Program-made: the position numbers and the translations under genes
From: Arthrobacter globiformis
Lineage (GTDB): Bacteria > Actinomycetota > Actinomycetes > Actinomycetales > Micrococcaceae
Length of the DNA: 64,000 nt
Assembly: GCF_030818015.1 (NCBI RefSeq)
Contig: NZ_JAUSZX010000001.1
Location: forward strand, 2,852,001 to 2,916,000
Direction: 5' to 3'
The notes under the pieces: model-generated
The model's input: the letters and a program-made list of their open reading frames with translations, nothing else
Database searches by the model: none
What the model was told of the DNA's origin: nothing
In this document: positions 33,399-42,092 of the stretch, in pieces
How the letters are laid out: each line of letters starts with the position of its first letter
How positions within the stretch are numbered: position 1 is the stretch's first letter

Positions 33399-34184
33399 GT
33401 GGAGTTTTTCAGCGGCATCCTTGTGTTCTTCGCCGGCCTCTGGGCGGGCACCATCAACAGCGTCGTCGGGTCCGGAACCCTTGTCACCTTCCCGGTGCTG
33501 ATCGCCCTGGGCATCGCACCGGTGACGGCCTCCATGAGCAATGCCATGGGCCTCGTCGCCGGTGGCGCGGCGGGCGCGTGGGGTTACCGCCGGGAACTGA
33601 AGGGCCGAGGCCGGCAGCTCCTGCGGCTGCTGCCGGCTTCCCTGCTGGGCGGCATCAGCGGAGCCTGGCTCCTGCTCCATTTGCCGGAGAAGGTCTTCCA
33701 CTACGCGGCGCCAGTGCTCATTGTCCTGGCCCTGCTGATGGTGGTGTTCCAGCCCAGGCTTCAGCGGTGGGTGCGGAACCGAGAGGAAAACCCCGAGCAC
33801 GCCCTCCGGGACAAGCACCACGGTGTATTGCTGGTGGTCCTCGTCTTCCTCGCCGGTGTGTATGGCGGATACTTCGTCGCGGCACAGGGAATCCTGCTGG
33901 TGGGCATCCTCGGCGTGTTCATGACGGGCACCATCCAGAACGCCAACGCCATGAAAAACGTCCTGGTGCTCGGCGTCAACCTGATTGCCGCCGCCTCCTA
34001 CCTGCTGTTTGCCTTCGACCGGATCAACTGGGCAGTGGTGGCCATCATCGCTGTCAGTTCCCTCATCGGCGGCCTCGTTGGCGCCAAAGTGGGCCGCAGA
34101 CTGTCCCCGCCCGTACTGCGCGGCGTCATCTTTGCCCTCGGCCTGGTGGCGCTCGGCTTCCTGGTCGCGAACCTGCTCAAATGA
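33399..34184 (+). CDS. TauE/SafE (TSUP) family permease
   Basis: A 261-residue membrane protein with about eight helices and the family repeat pattern: GTINSVVGSGTLVTFPVLIA in the first half and GGYFVAAQGILLVGILG in the second. Such proteins export sulfite, organosulfonates or other small anions. GTG 33399 follows the ABC ATPase stop by 18 bases, so co-transcription is likely, although an ATPase is not known to be needed by this family. Confidence 0.85.
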   Translation: MEFFSGILVFFAGLWAGTINSVVGSGTLVTFPVLIALGIAPVTASMSNAMGLVAGGAAGAWGYRRELKGRGRQLLRLLPASLLGGISGAWLLLHLPEKVFHYAAPVLIVLALLMVVFQPRLQRWVRNREENPEHALRDKHHGVLLVVLVFLAGVYGGYFVAAQGILLVGILGVFMTGTIQNANAMKNVLVLGVNLIAAASYLLFAFDRINWAVVAIIAVSSLIGGLVGAKVGRRLSPPVLRGVIFALGLVALGFLVANLLK

Positions 34185-34203
34185 TTACTGAAATGACTGG
34201 CCG

Positions 34204-35013
34204 GTGACTTTCCACTATCTCGAGTCTGCCGCGGATCCGCGCGTCGCCGACTACACCCAGCTGACGGACGTGCACCTCCGGAAACTCCGCGAACCCGCCG
34301 AGGGCATGTACATCGCCGAATCCTCCCGGGTACTCCGGCGCGCCCTCGCAGCCGGGCACCGGCCGCGGTCCTTTTTCCTCGCCGAGAAATGGCTTCCGGA
34401 CCTTGCGGACATCTTCGAGCAGTACCCTGACGTTCCCGCGTACATCGGCAGCGCCGGCCTCCTGGAGGAAATCACCGGGTTCCACCTGCACCGCGGGGCC
34501 ATGGCAGCCATGCACCGCCCGGCGCCGGTCCCGCTGCCGGAACTGCTGGCAGGCGCCCGGCGCGTGGCAGTCCTCGAGGACATCGTGGACCACACCAACG
34601 TGGGGGCAATCTTCCGGTCGGCTGCGGCGCTCGACGTCGACGCCGTCCTGGTCTCACCCCGCTGTGGCGATCCGCTGTACCGCCGCAGCGTCCGCGTCAG
34701 CATGGGCACCGTCTTCCAGGTGCCGTGGGCCAGGCTGGACAGCTGGCCGCAGGACCTGACCCTCCTCAAGGAGCAGGGGTTCACGGTGGCAGCCATGGAG
34801 CTCACCGACGACGCCGTGGACCTGGACGAGCTGGCAGCAAGAAACCCCGAGCGGCTCGCCCTGGTGCTGGGTACGGAAGGTGCCGGCATGAGCGCGGACA
34901 CGCTTGCCGCCGTCGACCTCGCCGTCAAGATCCCGATGCGCGCGGGCGTGGACTCACTCAACGTGGCGGCGGCGTCCGCCGTCGCATTCTGGGAGCTGCG
35001 GCCGCGGGCCTGA
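34204..35013 (+). CDS. SpoU/TrmH-family RNA methyltransferase
   Basis: A 269-residue SPOUT-class enzyme that methylates a 2'-hydroxyl in tRNA or rRNA. The N-terminal substrate-binding domain (residues 1-100) contains EGMYIAESSRVLRRAL. SPOUT motif 1 is EDIVDHTNVGAIFRSAAAL, motif 2 is LVLGTEGAGMS, and motif 3 is IPMRAGVDSLNVAAASA, together forming the knotted SAM site. GTG 34204 is 19 bases downstream of the TSUP stop. The target nucleotide cannot be read from sequence. Confidence 0.9.
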   Translation: MTFHYLESAADPRVADYTQLTDVHLRKLREPAEGMYIAESSRVLRRALAAGHRPRSFFLAEKWLPDLADIFEQYPDVPAYIGSAGLLEEITGFHLHRGAMAAMHRPAPVPLPELLAGARRVAVLEDIVDHTNVGAIFRSAAALDVDAVLVSPRCGDPLYRRSVRVSMGTVFQVPWARLDSWPQDLTLLKEQGFTVAAMELTDDAVDLDELAARNPERLALVLGTEGAGMSADTLAAVDLAVKIPMRAGVDSLNVAAASAVAFWELRPRA

Positions 35014-35180
35014 GCACGCGGAGCGGCGGGTTCGTTAGATCCTCCACCATCCGCTATGATTGATAGCTGGTTCCACTGTGTTTTTCGCTGGCCTTTTGGC
35101 CGGCCGAAGCACGGATGGAAGCCATCCCATTCATACCTGGCAACTGGCAAAATCCAGCTGCGTGAACAAAAGGTCCCATT

Positions 35181-35438
35181 ATGAAGTCTGATATCCACCC
35201 GAAGTACGAAGCTGTTGTTTTCAACGACCTGGCCTCCGGCACGAAGTTCCTGACCCGCTCCACCGTGTCTTCCTCGAAGACCATCGAGTGGGAAGACGGC
35301 AACACCTACCCGGTCATCGACGTCGAAATCTCCTCCGAGTCCCACCCGTTCTACACGGGCAAGCAGCGCATCATGGACTCCGCTGGCCGCGTCGAGCGCT
35401 TCAACGCTCGCTTCAAGGGCTTCGGCGGCAAGAAGTAA
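35181..35438 (+). CDS. rpmE2: 50S ribosomal protein L31 type B
   Basis: An 85-residue L31 of the zinc-independent (C-minus) type: it begins [20 protein letters not shown] and has no CxxC pairs. Members of this type replace the zinc-containing L31 under zinc limitation in several bacteria. Codon use is strongly biased (TTC, GGC, AAG), as for a highly expressed gene. A TATGAT hexamer at 35055-35060 could be its -10 element, leaving a 110-base leader that includes a GGCC-rich hairpin. It ends with a clear terminator at 35467. Confidence 0.95.
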   Translation: MKSDIHPKYEAVVFNDLASGTKFLTRSTVSSSKTIEWEDGNTYPVIDVEISSESHPFYTGKQRIMDSAGRVERFNARFKGFGGKK

Positions 35439-35466
35439 GTCACTTCTCCCCAAGGTTCTTTGTAAA

Positions 35467-35494
35467 GCCCGCACCGGCAACGGTGCGGGCTTTT
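35467..35494 (+). terminator. Rho-independent terminator of rpmE2
   Basis: GCCCGCACCG (35467-35476) pairs perfectly with CGGTGCGGGC (35481-35490) around a GCAA tetraloop and is followed by TTTT. It is 28 bases after the L31 stop. Confidence 0.9.
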
Positions 35495-35520
35495 CGCGTT
35501 TGTGGGGCAGGATGGAAGGC

Positions 35521-36615
35521 ATGACTGCCACGCCAATATCTGCAAGGGGAGAAGCGGCCGCGGGGCTGCACGGTGAGTACAAGGTCCCGGGCGGCAAGCT
35601 CGTGGTGGTGGACCTCGATGTCGAGGACGGCGTCTTGGCGGACGTTTCCGTCAGCGGCGACTTCTTCCTCGAACCTGATGAGGCCCTCCTGGCCATCAAC
35701 GGCGCCTTGGGAGGCCTGCCGGAAAGTTCGACGGCGGCCGACATCGCCGCCGCTGTGGAGGCTTCACTCCCGGAGGACGCGGTGCTGTTCGGGTTCTCGG
35801 CCGACGCCGTGGCCATCGCCGTCCGCAGGGCGCTGGCCAAGGCCACCGCATGGACGGACCATCACTGGAACATCATCGTACCCAGCGTGCTGCCCACCCA
35901 CCTCAATGTGGCGCTGGACGAGGTGCTCACCGAGGAGGTCGGCGCCGGCCGCCGCAACCCCACCATTCGCTTCTGGGACTGGGAGGAACCGTCGGTGGTG
36001 ATCGGCAGCTTCCAGTCCTACCGCAATGAGGTACATCCCGAGGGCGTGTCCCGGCACGGCATTACCGTGGTCCGGCGCATCAGCGGCGGAGGAGCGATGT
36101 TCATGGAGGCGGGCAACTGCATCACGTACTCGCTCTACCTGCCGCAGACCCTCGTGGACGGCATCAGCTTCGCCGACTCCTACGCGTTCCTCGACGCGTG
36201 GGTCATGGCCGCCCTGAAGAAGCTCGGCATCGACGCCTTCTACGTCCCGCTCAACGACATCGCCACCGGCCAGGGCAAGATCGGCGGGGCGGCCCAGAAG
36301 CGGCTGGCCAACGGCGGCATGCTCCACCATGTGACCATGAGCTACGACATCGACGCCGACAAGATGGTGGACGTGCTCCGCATCGGCAAGGAAAAGCTCT
36401 CGGACAAGGGAACCACCAGCGCCAAGAAACGCGTGGACCCGCTGCGCCGCCAGACAGGCCTGGCCCGGGCCGAGATCGTGGCGGCCATGATGGAAGTGTT
36501 CACCGAACGCTACGGGGCCACTCCGTCGGAGATCACGGCGCTGGAACTGGAAACCGCCCGTGAACGTGTCGCATCAAAGTTCGGCACGGACGCGTGGCTG
36601 CACCGGGTGCCTTAA
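35521..36615 (+). CDS. lplA: Lipoate-protein ligase A with N-terminal accessory domain
   Basis: A 364-residue lipoate ligase. The catalytic domain (about residues 110-340) carries the lipoyl-AMP motif RRISGGGAMFMEAGN (185-199) and the active Lys253 with IGGAAQKR. Residues 20-105 (KLVVVDLDVEDGVLADVSVS and DAVLFGFSADAVAIAVRRAL) resemble the small accessory domain that lies at the C terminus in E. coli LplA and is a separate protein (LplB) in Thermoplasma. Here it is at the N terminus. ATG 35521 is chosen; ATG 35512 is close by and also possible. Its stop overlaps the convergent pepN stop. Confidence 0.85.
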   Translation: MTATPISARGEAAAGLHGEYKVPGGKLVVVDLDVEDGVLADVSVSGDFFLEPDEALLAINGALGGLPESSTAADIAAAVEASLPEDAVLFGFSADAVAIAVRRALAKATAWTDHHWNIIVPSVLPTHLNVALDEVLTEEVGAGRRNPTIRFWDWEEPSVVIGSFQSYRNEVHPEGVSRHGITVVRRISGGGAMFMEAGNCITYSLYLPQTLVDGISFADSYAFLDAWVMAALKKLGIDAFYVPLNDIATGQGKIGGAAQKRLANGGMLHHVTMSYDIDADKMVDVLRIGKEKLSDKGTTSAKKRVDPLRRQTGLARAEIVAAMMEVFTERYGATPSEITALELETARERVASKFGTDAWLHRVP

Positions 36616-39242
36616 CATCCGGCCGAGAGAGCCTGGGCGGCCAGCGAACGATGCAGGTGGCTGCGCTGTTCGATGATGATCCGGCGCAGGGCACGCGGGG
36701 CGTCCGCGTGTTCTGAGAGCCAGTGGTCGGTGCGTGCCAGCACGGGATGGTCCTCCGGGTTCCCGGCCGGGCCCAGGTCCCGGACCCCGGGGTAGAGCCC
36801 GCGGACGATCCGGCTCGCGATTTCGATGCTCCGCTCCGCCCACACCTTTTGCAGGCATTCGAAGTAGGGCTCCACAAACGGGTCCAGGAGTTCTTCGGAG
36901 GCTGTGTTGAACCCTGCGATCGTCGCGCTGAGCAGCTGGTTGGAGAGCCCCGTCCCGCGGACCGCTGCTTCCCAGGCCGCGGCCTTGACCGCCGCCTCAG
37001 GCCTGGCCGCCAGCGCCGTGGCATGGCCTGCCCGTCCCGAGGCCGTGGTGTCCCTGGCCAGCTCGGCGTCGAGCTCCTGGTCCGTGGCCAGGCCCCGGGC
37101 CGCCAGCGCGTGCCACAGGCTCCAGCGGAGCTCCGCGTCCACGGCCAGCCCGGGCACCCGCTCGCTGCCATCCAGCAGCCCGCGGAGCAGCGCCGCCTGG
37201 CTGCCCTCGGTCCGGCTGACCGTGGCGAGGGTCCTGGCCCAGGAAAGCTGCTGGTCGGAACCGGGCTCCGCCGCGTACAGTTCCCGTGCCGCGCCCTCGG
37301 CAAAGGACTTCCGCAGGCCCTCGCGTTCCGTGGCCGGCACGTACTGTTCAAGGGCCATGGTGGCGTTGCCCAGGATGTTCACCAGCACGCCGATCCCGGA
37401 CTCGGCGGAAGCAAACCGGAGAACGGCGTCCACGTACTGTGAAGCGGGCACAATGCCGTCCCGGGCCGAGTTCCACAGCGCGGACCAGCACAGGGCGCGG
37501 GCCATGGGATCGCTGATCCGGTCCAGTGAGGCGCGCACGGTGGCCTCGGAAACGGGGTCCAGCCGGACCTTGGCATAGCTGAGGTCCTCGTCATTGACCA
37601 GGAGCAGCGCCGGGCGGGCCTTCCCGGACAGGGCCGTGATTTGCTCGGCCCCGCCGGCCAGGTCGGTCTCCACGGAATCAGTCCGGACCAGCATGCCGGC
37701 AGCGTCGAAGTTGTACAGCCCGATGCGCAGCCGGTGCGGGCGTGGCTCCTGCTGCCCGGTGACGGGATCGGGGGCGTCCTGCAGCAGCGTGACCCGCTCG
37801 AGAATGGCCGTGCGGTCAGCCGTTTCAGCTGTCTCCAGTTCGGCGCTCAGCGTTGAGATGCCGGACGTCCGGAGCCACTGCCTAGCCCAGGTGGTGAGGT
37901 CCCGTCCCGAGGAACCGGCCAGGGCGCCGAGCAGGTCCGCCAGCGTGGTGTTGCCGTACTCGTGGTCCCTGAAGTACTGCCGGGACCCGGCAATGAAGGC
38001 GTCGAAGCCGACGTACGCCACGAGCTGTTTGAGGACGGAGGCGCCCTTCGCGTACGTGATGCCGTCGAAGTTCTGCTTGGCCGCCTCGAGGTCCGGGATG
38101 TCTGCGACGATGGGGTGGGTGGTGGGCAGCTGGTCCTGGACGTAGGCCCAGGCCTTGCGATTGTTCGCGAAGTTGACCCAGGCTGTGTCCCAGTCCGTCG
38201 CGCGGTCCACGCCGAGGGTGCCCATGTAGTCCGCGAAGGATTCCTTCAGCCACAGGTCGTCCCACCAGTGCATGGTCACGAGGTCGCCGAACCACATGTG
38301 CGCCATCTCATGCAGCAGGGTGTTGGCCCGGCCCTGGTACTGGGAATCGGCGGCCCGCGAAGTGAACACGTAGTTTTCCGTGAAGGTGACCAGGCCGGGG
38401 TTTTCCATCGCGCCCAGGTTGTATTCGGGCACGAACGCCTGGTCGTACTTGCCCCACGGATAGGGGTAGTCAAACAGTTGGTTGAAGAATTCCAGTCCCT
38501 GCTTGGTGAGCCTGAACAGCTCGGCGGCATCGAACGAGGGCGCCATGGAGGCCCGGCAGTAAAGTGCCAGCGGCACGTCAAGGCGGGTCCCGCCGTCGTC
38601 CGTCCTGCTCCAGTGGTCCTCGGCCTTGAAGTAGGGCCCGGCCAGCACCGAGGTGATGTAGGTGGACATGGGCAGGGTGGGAGCGAAGTCCCAGCGGGCC
38701 GCGGCGGAGTCCTCCGCCAAAGGAAGGCGCGCTGCCTCGGCGCCGTTGGAGGCCACCTCCCAGCCGGCCGGGGCGGTGACGGAGAAGGTGAACCGGGCCT
38801 TGAGGTCGGGCTGTTCGAAGTTCGCGAAGACCCGGCGGGCATCGGCCGGCTCGTACTGGGTGTAGAGGTAGCACTGGCCGTCGGCCGGGTCGAAGAACCG
38901 GTGCATGCCCTCGCCCGAGCTGCTGTAGAGGGCAGTTCCGGTGACCGTCACCTTGTTCTCGGCCTGCAGGTTGTCCAACCGGATCCGTGCGCCGTCCACC
39001 ACGTCAGGGACGGGCAGCTCGACGCCGTTGAGGACCACGCTGCGCACGTCCCCGGCGATGAAGTCCAGGAAGGTGGATGCTCCCGGCTTCGCTGCCGAGA
39101 AGGCGATGGTGCTGCGGCTGGTGTACCCCGCGGCCTCGGGATCCCGTGCGCTGCGGACGTCGAGCGAGACGTCGTAGCTGTGGGTGGTGATCAGGGCGGA
39201 CCGCTCTGCCGCTTCGCTGCGCTGGAGATTCTGGTTCGGCAC
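36612..39242 (-). CDS. pepN: Aminopeptidase N
   Basis: An 876-residue M1-family zinc aminopeptidase. The exopeptidase motif GAMEN lies near residue 275, and the zinc site HEMAHMWFGDLV near residue 309 is followed by LWLKESFADYMG, giving the third zinc ligand. The N-terminal beta domain (about 1-200) and the C-terminal helical ERAP1-like domain are complete, which is the usual actinobacterial length. Start is GTG 39242, directly before PNQNLQRSEAAERSALI; the ribosome binding site is weak. It cleaves N-terminal residues from peptides in the cytoplasm. Five repeats of a TGAACCA element precede it. Confidence 0.95.
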   Translation of the reverse strand: MPNQNLQRSEAAERSALITTHSYDVSLDVRSARDPEAAGYTSRSTIAFSAAKPGASTFLDFIAGDVRSVVLNGVELPVPDVVDGARIRLDNLQAENKVTVTGTALYSSSGEGMHRFFDPADGQCYLYTQYEPADARRVFANFEQPDLKARFTFSVTAPAGWEVASNGAEAARLPLAEDSAAARWDFAPTLPMSTYITSVLAGPYFKAEDHWSRTDDGGTRLDVPLALYCRASMAPSFDAAELFRLTKQGLEFFNQLFDYPYPWGKYDQAFVPEYNLGAMENPGLVTFTENYVFTSRAADSQYQGRANTLLHEMAHMWFGDLVTMHWWDDLWLKESFADYMGTLGVDRATDWDTAWVNFANNRKAWAYVQDQLPTTHPIVADIPDLEAAKQNFDGITYAKGASVLKQLVAYVGFDAFIAGSRQYFRDHEYGNTTLADLLGALAGSSGRDLTTWARQWLRTSGISTLSAELETAETADRTAILERVTLLQDAPDPVTGQQEPRPHRLRIGLYNFDAAGMLVRTDSVETDLAGGAEQITALSGKARPALLLVNDEDLSYAKVRLDPVSEATVRASLDRISDPMARALCWSALWNSARDGIVPASQYVDAVLRFASAESGIGVLVNILGNATMALEQYVPATEREGLRKSFAEGAARELYAAEPGSDQQLSWARTLATVSRTEGSQAALLRGLLDGSERVPGLAVDAELRWSLWHALAARGLATDQELDAELARDTTASGRAGHATALAARPEAAVKAAAWEAAVRGTGLSNQLLSATIAGFNTASEELLDPFVEPYFECLQKVWAERSIEIASRIVRGLYPGVRDLGPAGNPEDHPVLARTDHWLSEHADAPRALRRIIIEQRSHLHRSLAAQALSAGC

Positions 39243-39250
39243 CCAGCCAT

Positions 39251-39321
39251 TGAACCACGTGCGCTATTGAACCACGCGGCCACTGAACCACGCCCTCTGA
39301 ACCACGGGGGCTATTGAACCA
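39251..39321 (-). repeat. Five copies of TGAACCA at 14-17 base spacing before pepN
   Basis: TGAACCA occurs at 39251, 39268, 39284, 39298 and 39315, giving TGGTTCA on the mRNA strand of pepN. Flanking bases are partly shared (CACG on the right in four copies, TAT or CAC-like on the left). The array fills the 69 bases between the YeiH-like stop and the pepN start, and the last copy contains the YeiH-like stop codon (GTTCAATAG). Confidence 0.75.
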
Positions 39322-40336
39322 TCAGCAGCGCGGCGGCCAGCCCAAGGACCGCGATCAGCAGCCACGCCGCGAGGGCGGCCAGCACGGCGCGCGCCCCGGT
39401 GTGCAGCAGGGTGCGGATACGGACCGCCGATCCGAGCCCAAACAGGGCAGCGCCCAGCAGCACGTCCTGCAGACCGGCCGCTGCCTCCAGCCACCCGGCG
39501 GAGAGCCAGCCGCTGGAGCGCAGCGCCACCGTGACGATGAATCCGACGGCGAACAGCGGAACAAGCGGAGGCTTGCCCGCGGCAGGGCCGCCGGCCCGGC
39601 TGCCCGCCTCCCGGCGGTGCCGGATCCTCTGTTCTGCCCCGGCCATGGCCACCATCGGAGCCAGGAGGATCACCCGGGTGAGTTTGACGACGACGGCGAG
39701 GGCCAGTGCCACCGGACCTGCGGTTTGCGCCGTGGCCACTACCTGCCCGACGTCGTGGACCGAGGCGCCGGTCCACGCACCGAAGGCCTCGGTGCTCAGG
39801 TGCAGGGGGTGGACCAGCAGCGGGAGCACGCCGATGGCCAGCGTCCCGCACAGCGTCACGAGCGCCACGGGCAGGACGGTGTCCCGGTGGCTGATGCGCC
39901 GGACCGCGGCCACCGCGCCGATCGCCGAGGCACCGCAGATGGAAAAACCGGTGGCAATCAGCAGCGCAGTATCGGCCGGAAGCCGGAACAACCGGGAAAT
40001 CCCGTAGGTGCCCGCGAAGCTGGCCACCACCACCGCGGTGATGAGCAGGAGGGCCAGCCAGCCGAGGCCCAACACGTCCGAGATACTCACCTTCAGTCCC
40101 AGGAGCACGATCCCGCCGCGCATCAGGTGCTTGCCGGCGAAGTCCAGCCCCGGCCGTGCCCGGCCGGCCGTCCACACCGCCGTGCCGGGAAGGTTTGCTG
40201 CCAGCAGGCCCAGGACCACGGCCAGGGTCATGGCCGGAAGCGCGGGCACGGCCGCATGAATTGCGAACGCGAAGGCCAGGGCGACGACGGCGGTCAGCAG
40301 GCCGGGCAGAATCCGGGTAAGGTTCTGATGCGTCAT
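39311..40336 (-). CDS. YeiH/UPF0324 family membrane protein (putative sulfate exporter)
   Basis: A 341-residue integral membrane protein with about ten helices. Family motifs GIVLLGLKVSISDVLGLGW, TGFSICGASAIGAVA and FGAWTGASVHDVGQVVA are well conserved. The family is predicted to export anions such as sulfate, but transport has not been shown for most members. I use ATG 40336 (MTHQNLTRILPGLL); GTG 40384 is an alternative with a G-rich stretch upstream, and anything longer is implausible. The last codons overlap the first of the TGAACCA repeats. Confidence 0.82.
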   Translation of the reverse strand: MTHQNLTRILPGLLTAVVALAFAFAIHAAVPALPAMTLAVVLGLLAANLPGTAVWTAGRARPGLDFAGKHLMRGGIVLLGLKVSISDVLGLGWLALLLITAVVVASFAGTYGISRLFRLPADTALLIATGFSICGASAIGAVAAVRRISHRDTVLPVALVTLCGTLAIGVLPLLVHPLHLSTEAFGAWTGASVHDVGQVVATAQTAGPVALALAVVVKLTRVILLAPMVAMAGAEQRIRHRREAGSRAGGPAAGKPPLVPLFAVGFIVTVALRSSGWLSAGWLEAAAGLQDVLLGAALFGLGSAVRIRTLLHTGARAVLAALAAWLLIAVLGLAAALLMVQ

Positions 40337-40493
40337 CCCGCGCAACTGCGTTAGCAGCGGCGGCGGGAGTCGGAAGTCTGGCACCTCCCAACCTTGCCGG
40401 ACGTCGGCGCCAAAGACCAACCGGAAGTCCCGCCAACACGCCAGGGCGGGACGGGAAATGAATTCGCAACAAAAAGGTGGTTGGCTAATTACC

Positions 40494-42092
40494 ATGTCTG
40501 ACCTATTCCAGGATTACTCTGAGGCTGCCGGCCGCACCGGCGCCTACGACGAGATGTTTGCCCCCGGGCAAAAGGCACGCCAGTCGTATGGCCAGGTTGC
40601 GGGTGCCCTGCGGGAGCTGTCCCTGGCAGATGTCAGCGCCCGGGCGGACTCGATGGCGAGGACGTTCCTGGACCGCGGCGTGACCTTTGACTTCGCGGGG
40701 GAGGAGCGCCCGTTCCCGCTGGACATCGTGCCGCGCGTCATCCCCGCCGACGAATGGGACGTGCTGGAGCGCGGCGTCGCCCAGCGGGTGCGCGCCCTCG
40801 AGGCGTTCCTGAACGACGTCTACGACAAGATGACCGTGGTGTCCGACGGCGTGATCCCGCGCCAGCTGGTCACCACCAGCGCGCACTTCCACCGCGCCGT
40901 GCACGGCTTCGAACCCGCGGGCGGGGTGCGCGTCCACATCTCCGGCATCGACGTGGTGCGGGACGCCGCCGGAACGTTCCGGGTCCTGGAGGACAACGTC
41001 CGCGTGCCCTCCGGCGTGAGCTACGTGCTGGAGAACCGGCGGGCCATGGCAAAAGGCCTCCCGGAGGCTTTCGGCCAGCAGCTCATCCGCCCGGTGGAGG
41101 AATACCCGCGCCGGCTGCTTTCGGCCCTCCGTAAGACGGCGCCCTCGGGCGTGGACGACCCCACCGTGGTGGTGCTGACTCCCGGCGTCTTCAACAGCGC
41201 GTACTTCGAGCACACCCTCCTGGCCGGCCTGATGGGCGTGGAACTCGTGGAAGGCCGCGACCTCATCTGCCGCGGCAACCGCGTGTACATGCGCACCACG
41301 GCCGGCGAGCAGCGCGTCGACGTTATCTACAAGCGCATCGACGACGATTTCCTCGACCCCCTGCAGTTCCGCTCCGACTCCATGCTCGGCTGCCCCGGCC
41401 TGGTCAACGCCGCCCGCGCCGGTGGCGTCACCATCGCCAACGCGGTGGGCAACGGCGTGGCGGACGACAAACTGGTCTACAGCTACGTTCCGGACCTGAT
41501 CCGCTATTACCTCGGCGAGGAACCCGTGATCGCCAACGTAGACACCTTCCGGCTGGAGGAGAAGGAAGCCCGCGAGCACGTCCTGGACCGGCTGGATGAA
41601 CTCGTGGTCAAGCCCGTGGACGGCTCCGGCGGCAAGGGCCTGGTGATCGGCCCGGACGCGTCCAAGGACGAGCTCGACGCGCTGCGCAAGCGGATCATCG
41701 CCGACCCTCGCGGCTGGATCGCGCAGCCGGTGCTGCAGCTGTCCACCGTGCCCACGCTCAGCGGCGACAAGTTCGGGCCCCGGCACGTCGACCTCCGGCC
41801 GTTCGCGGTCAACGACGGCGATGACGTCTGGGTGCTGCCCGGCGGGCTGACCCGCGTTGCCCTCAAGGAAGGGTCGCTGATCGTGAATTCCAGCCAGGGC
41901 GGCGGGTCGAAGGACACCTGGGTGCTGGCCGGGTCGCCGCAGGTGCCGGTGGAGCAGCTGCCGCGGCAGTCCGTCACCGTCCGCGAGCGGGTCTCCGTGT
42001 GGCCGGTCGAGAGCAACTGGCGCGACCGGCAGTCGGAACAGCAGCAGCAGCAGCAGATTTCTGACGCGCAGGAGGTACCCGCGAATGCTTAG
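40494..42092 (+). CDS. Circularly permuted ATP-grasp protein
   Basis: A 532-residue protein of the circularly permuted ATP-grasp family (DUF404/407 type). It starts SDLFQDYSEAAGRTGAYDEM and contains LEDNVRVPSGVSYVLENR, TPGVFNSAYFEHTLLAGLMG and the ATP-site segment VVKPVDGSGGKGLVIGPDAS, followed by RHVDLRPFAV. ATP-grasp enzymes join a carboxylate to an amine through acyl phosphate. The tail has six Gln in a row (CAG repeat) and is probably disordered. ATG 40494 is chosen. It overlaps the alpha-E gene by eight bases and starts a three-gene operon. Iyer, Aravind and colleagues predicted that such sets make or attach unusual peptides; the product is unknown. Confidence 0.88.
   Translation: MSDLFQDYSEAAGRTGAYDEMFAPGQKARQSYGQVAGALRELSLADVSARADSMARTFLDRGVTFDFAGEERPFPLDIVPRVIPADEWDVLERGVAQRVRALEAFLNDVYDKMTVVSDGVIPRQLVTTSAHFHRAVHGFEPAGGVRVHISGIDVVRDAAGTFRVLEDNVRVPSGVSYVLENRRAMAKGLPEAFGQQLIRPVEEYPRRLLSALRKTAPSGVDDPTVVVLTPGVFNSAYFEHTLLAGLMGVELVEGRDLICRGNRVYMRTTAGEQRVDVIYKRIDDDFLDPLQFRSDSMLGCPGLVNAARAGGVTIANAVGNGVADDKLVYSYVPDLIRYYLGEEPVIANVDTFRLEEKEAREHVLDRLDELVVKPVDGSGGKGLVIGPDASKDELDALRKRIIADPRGWIAQPVLQLSTVPTLSGDKFGPRHVDLRPFAVNDGDDVWVLPGGLTRVALKEGSLIVNSSQGGGSKDTWVLAGSPQVPVEQLPRQSVTVRERVSVWPVESNWRDRQSEQQQQQQISDAQEVPANA
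42039..42056 (+). repeat. In-frame (CAG)6 microsatellite
   Basis: Six consecutive CAG codons encode Gln near the C terminus of the ATP-grasp protein (SEQQQQQQIS). It is the only trinucleotide run of this length I noticed in the window and could vary in length between strains without changing frame. Confidence 0.8.
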
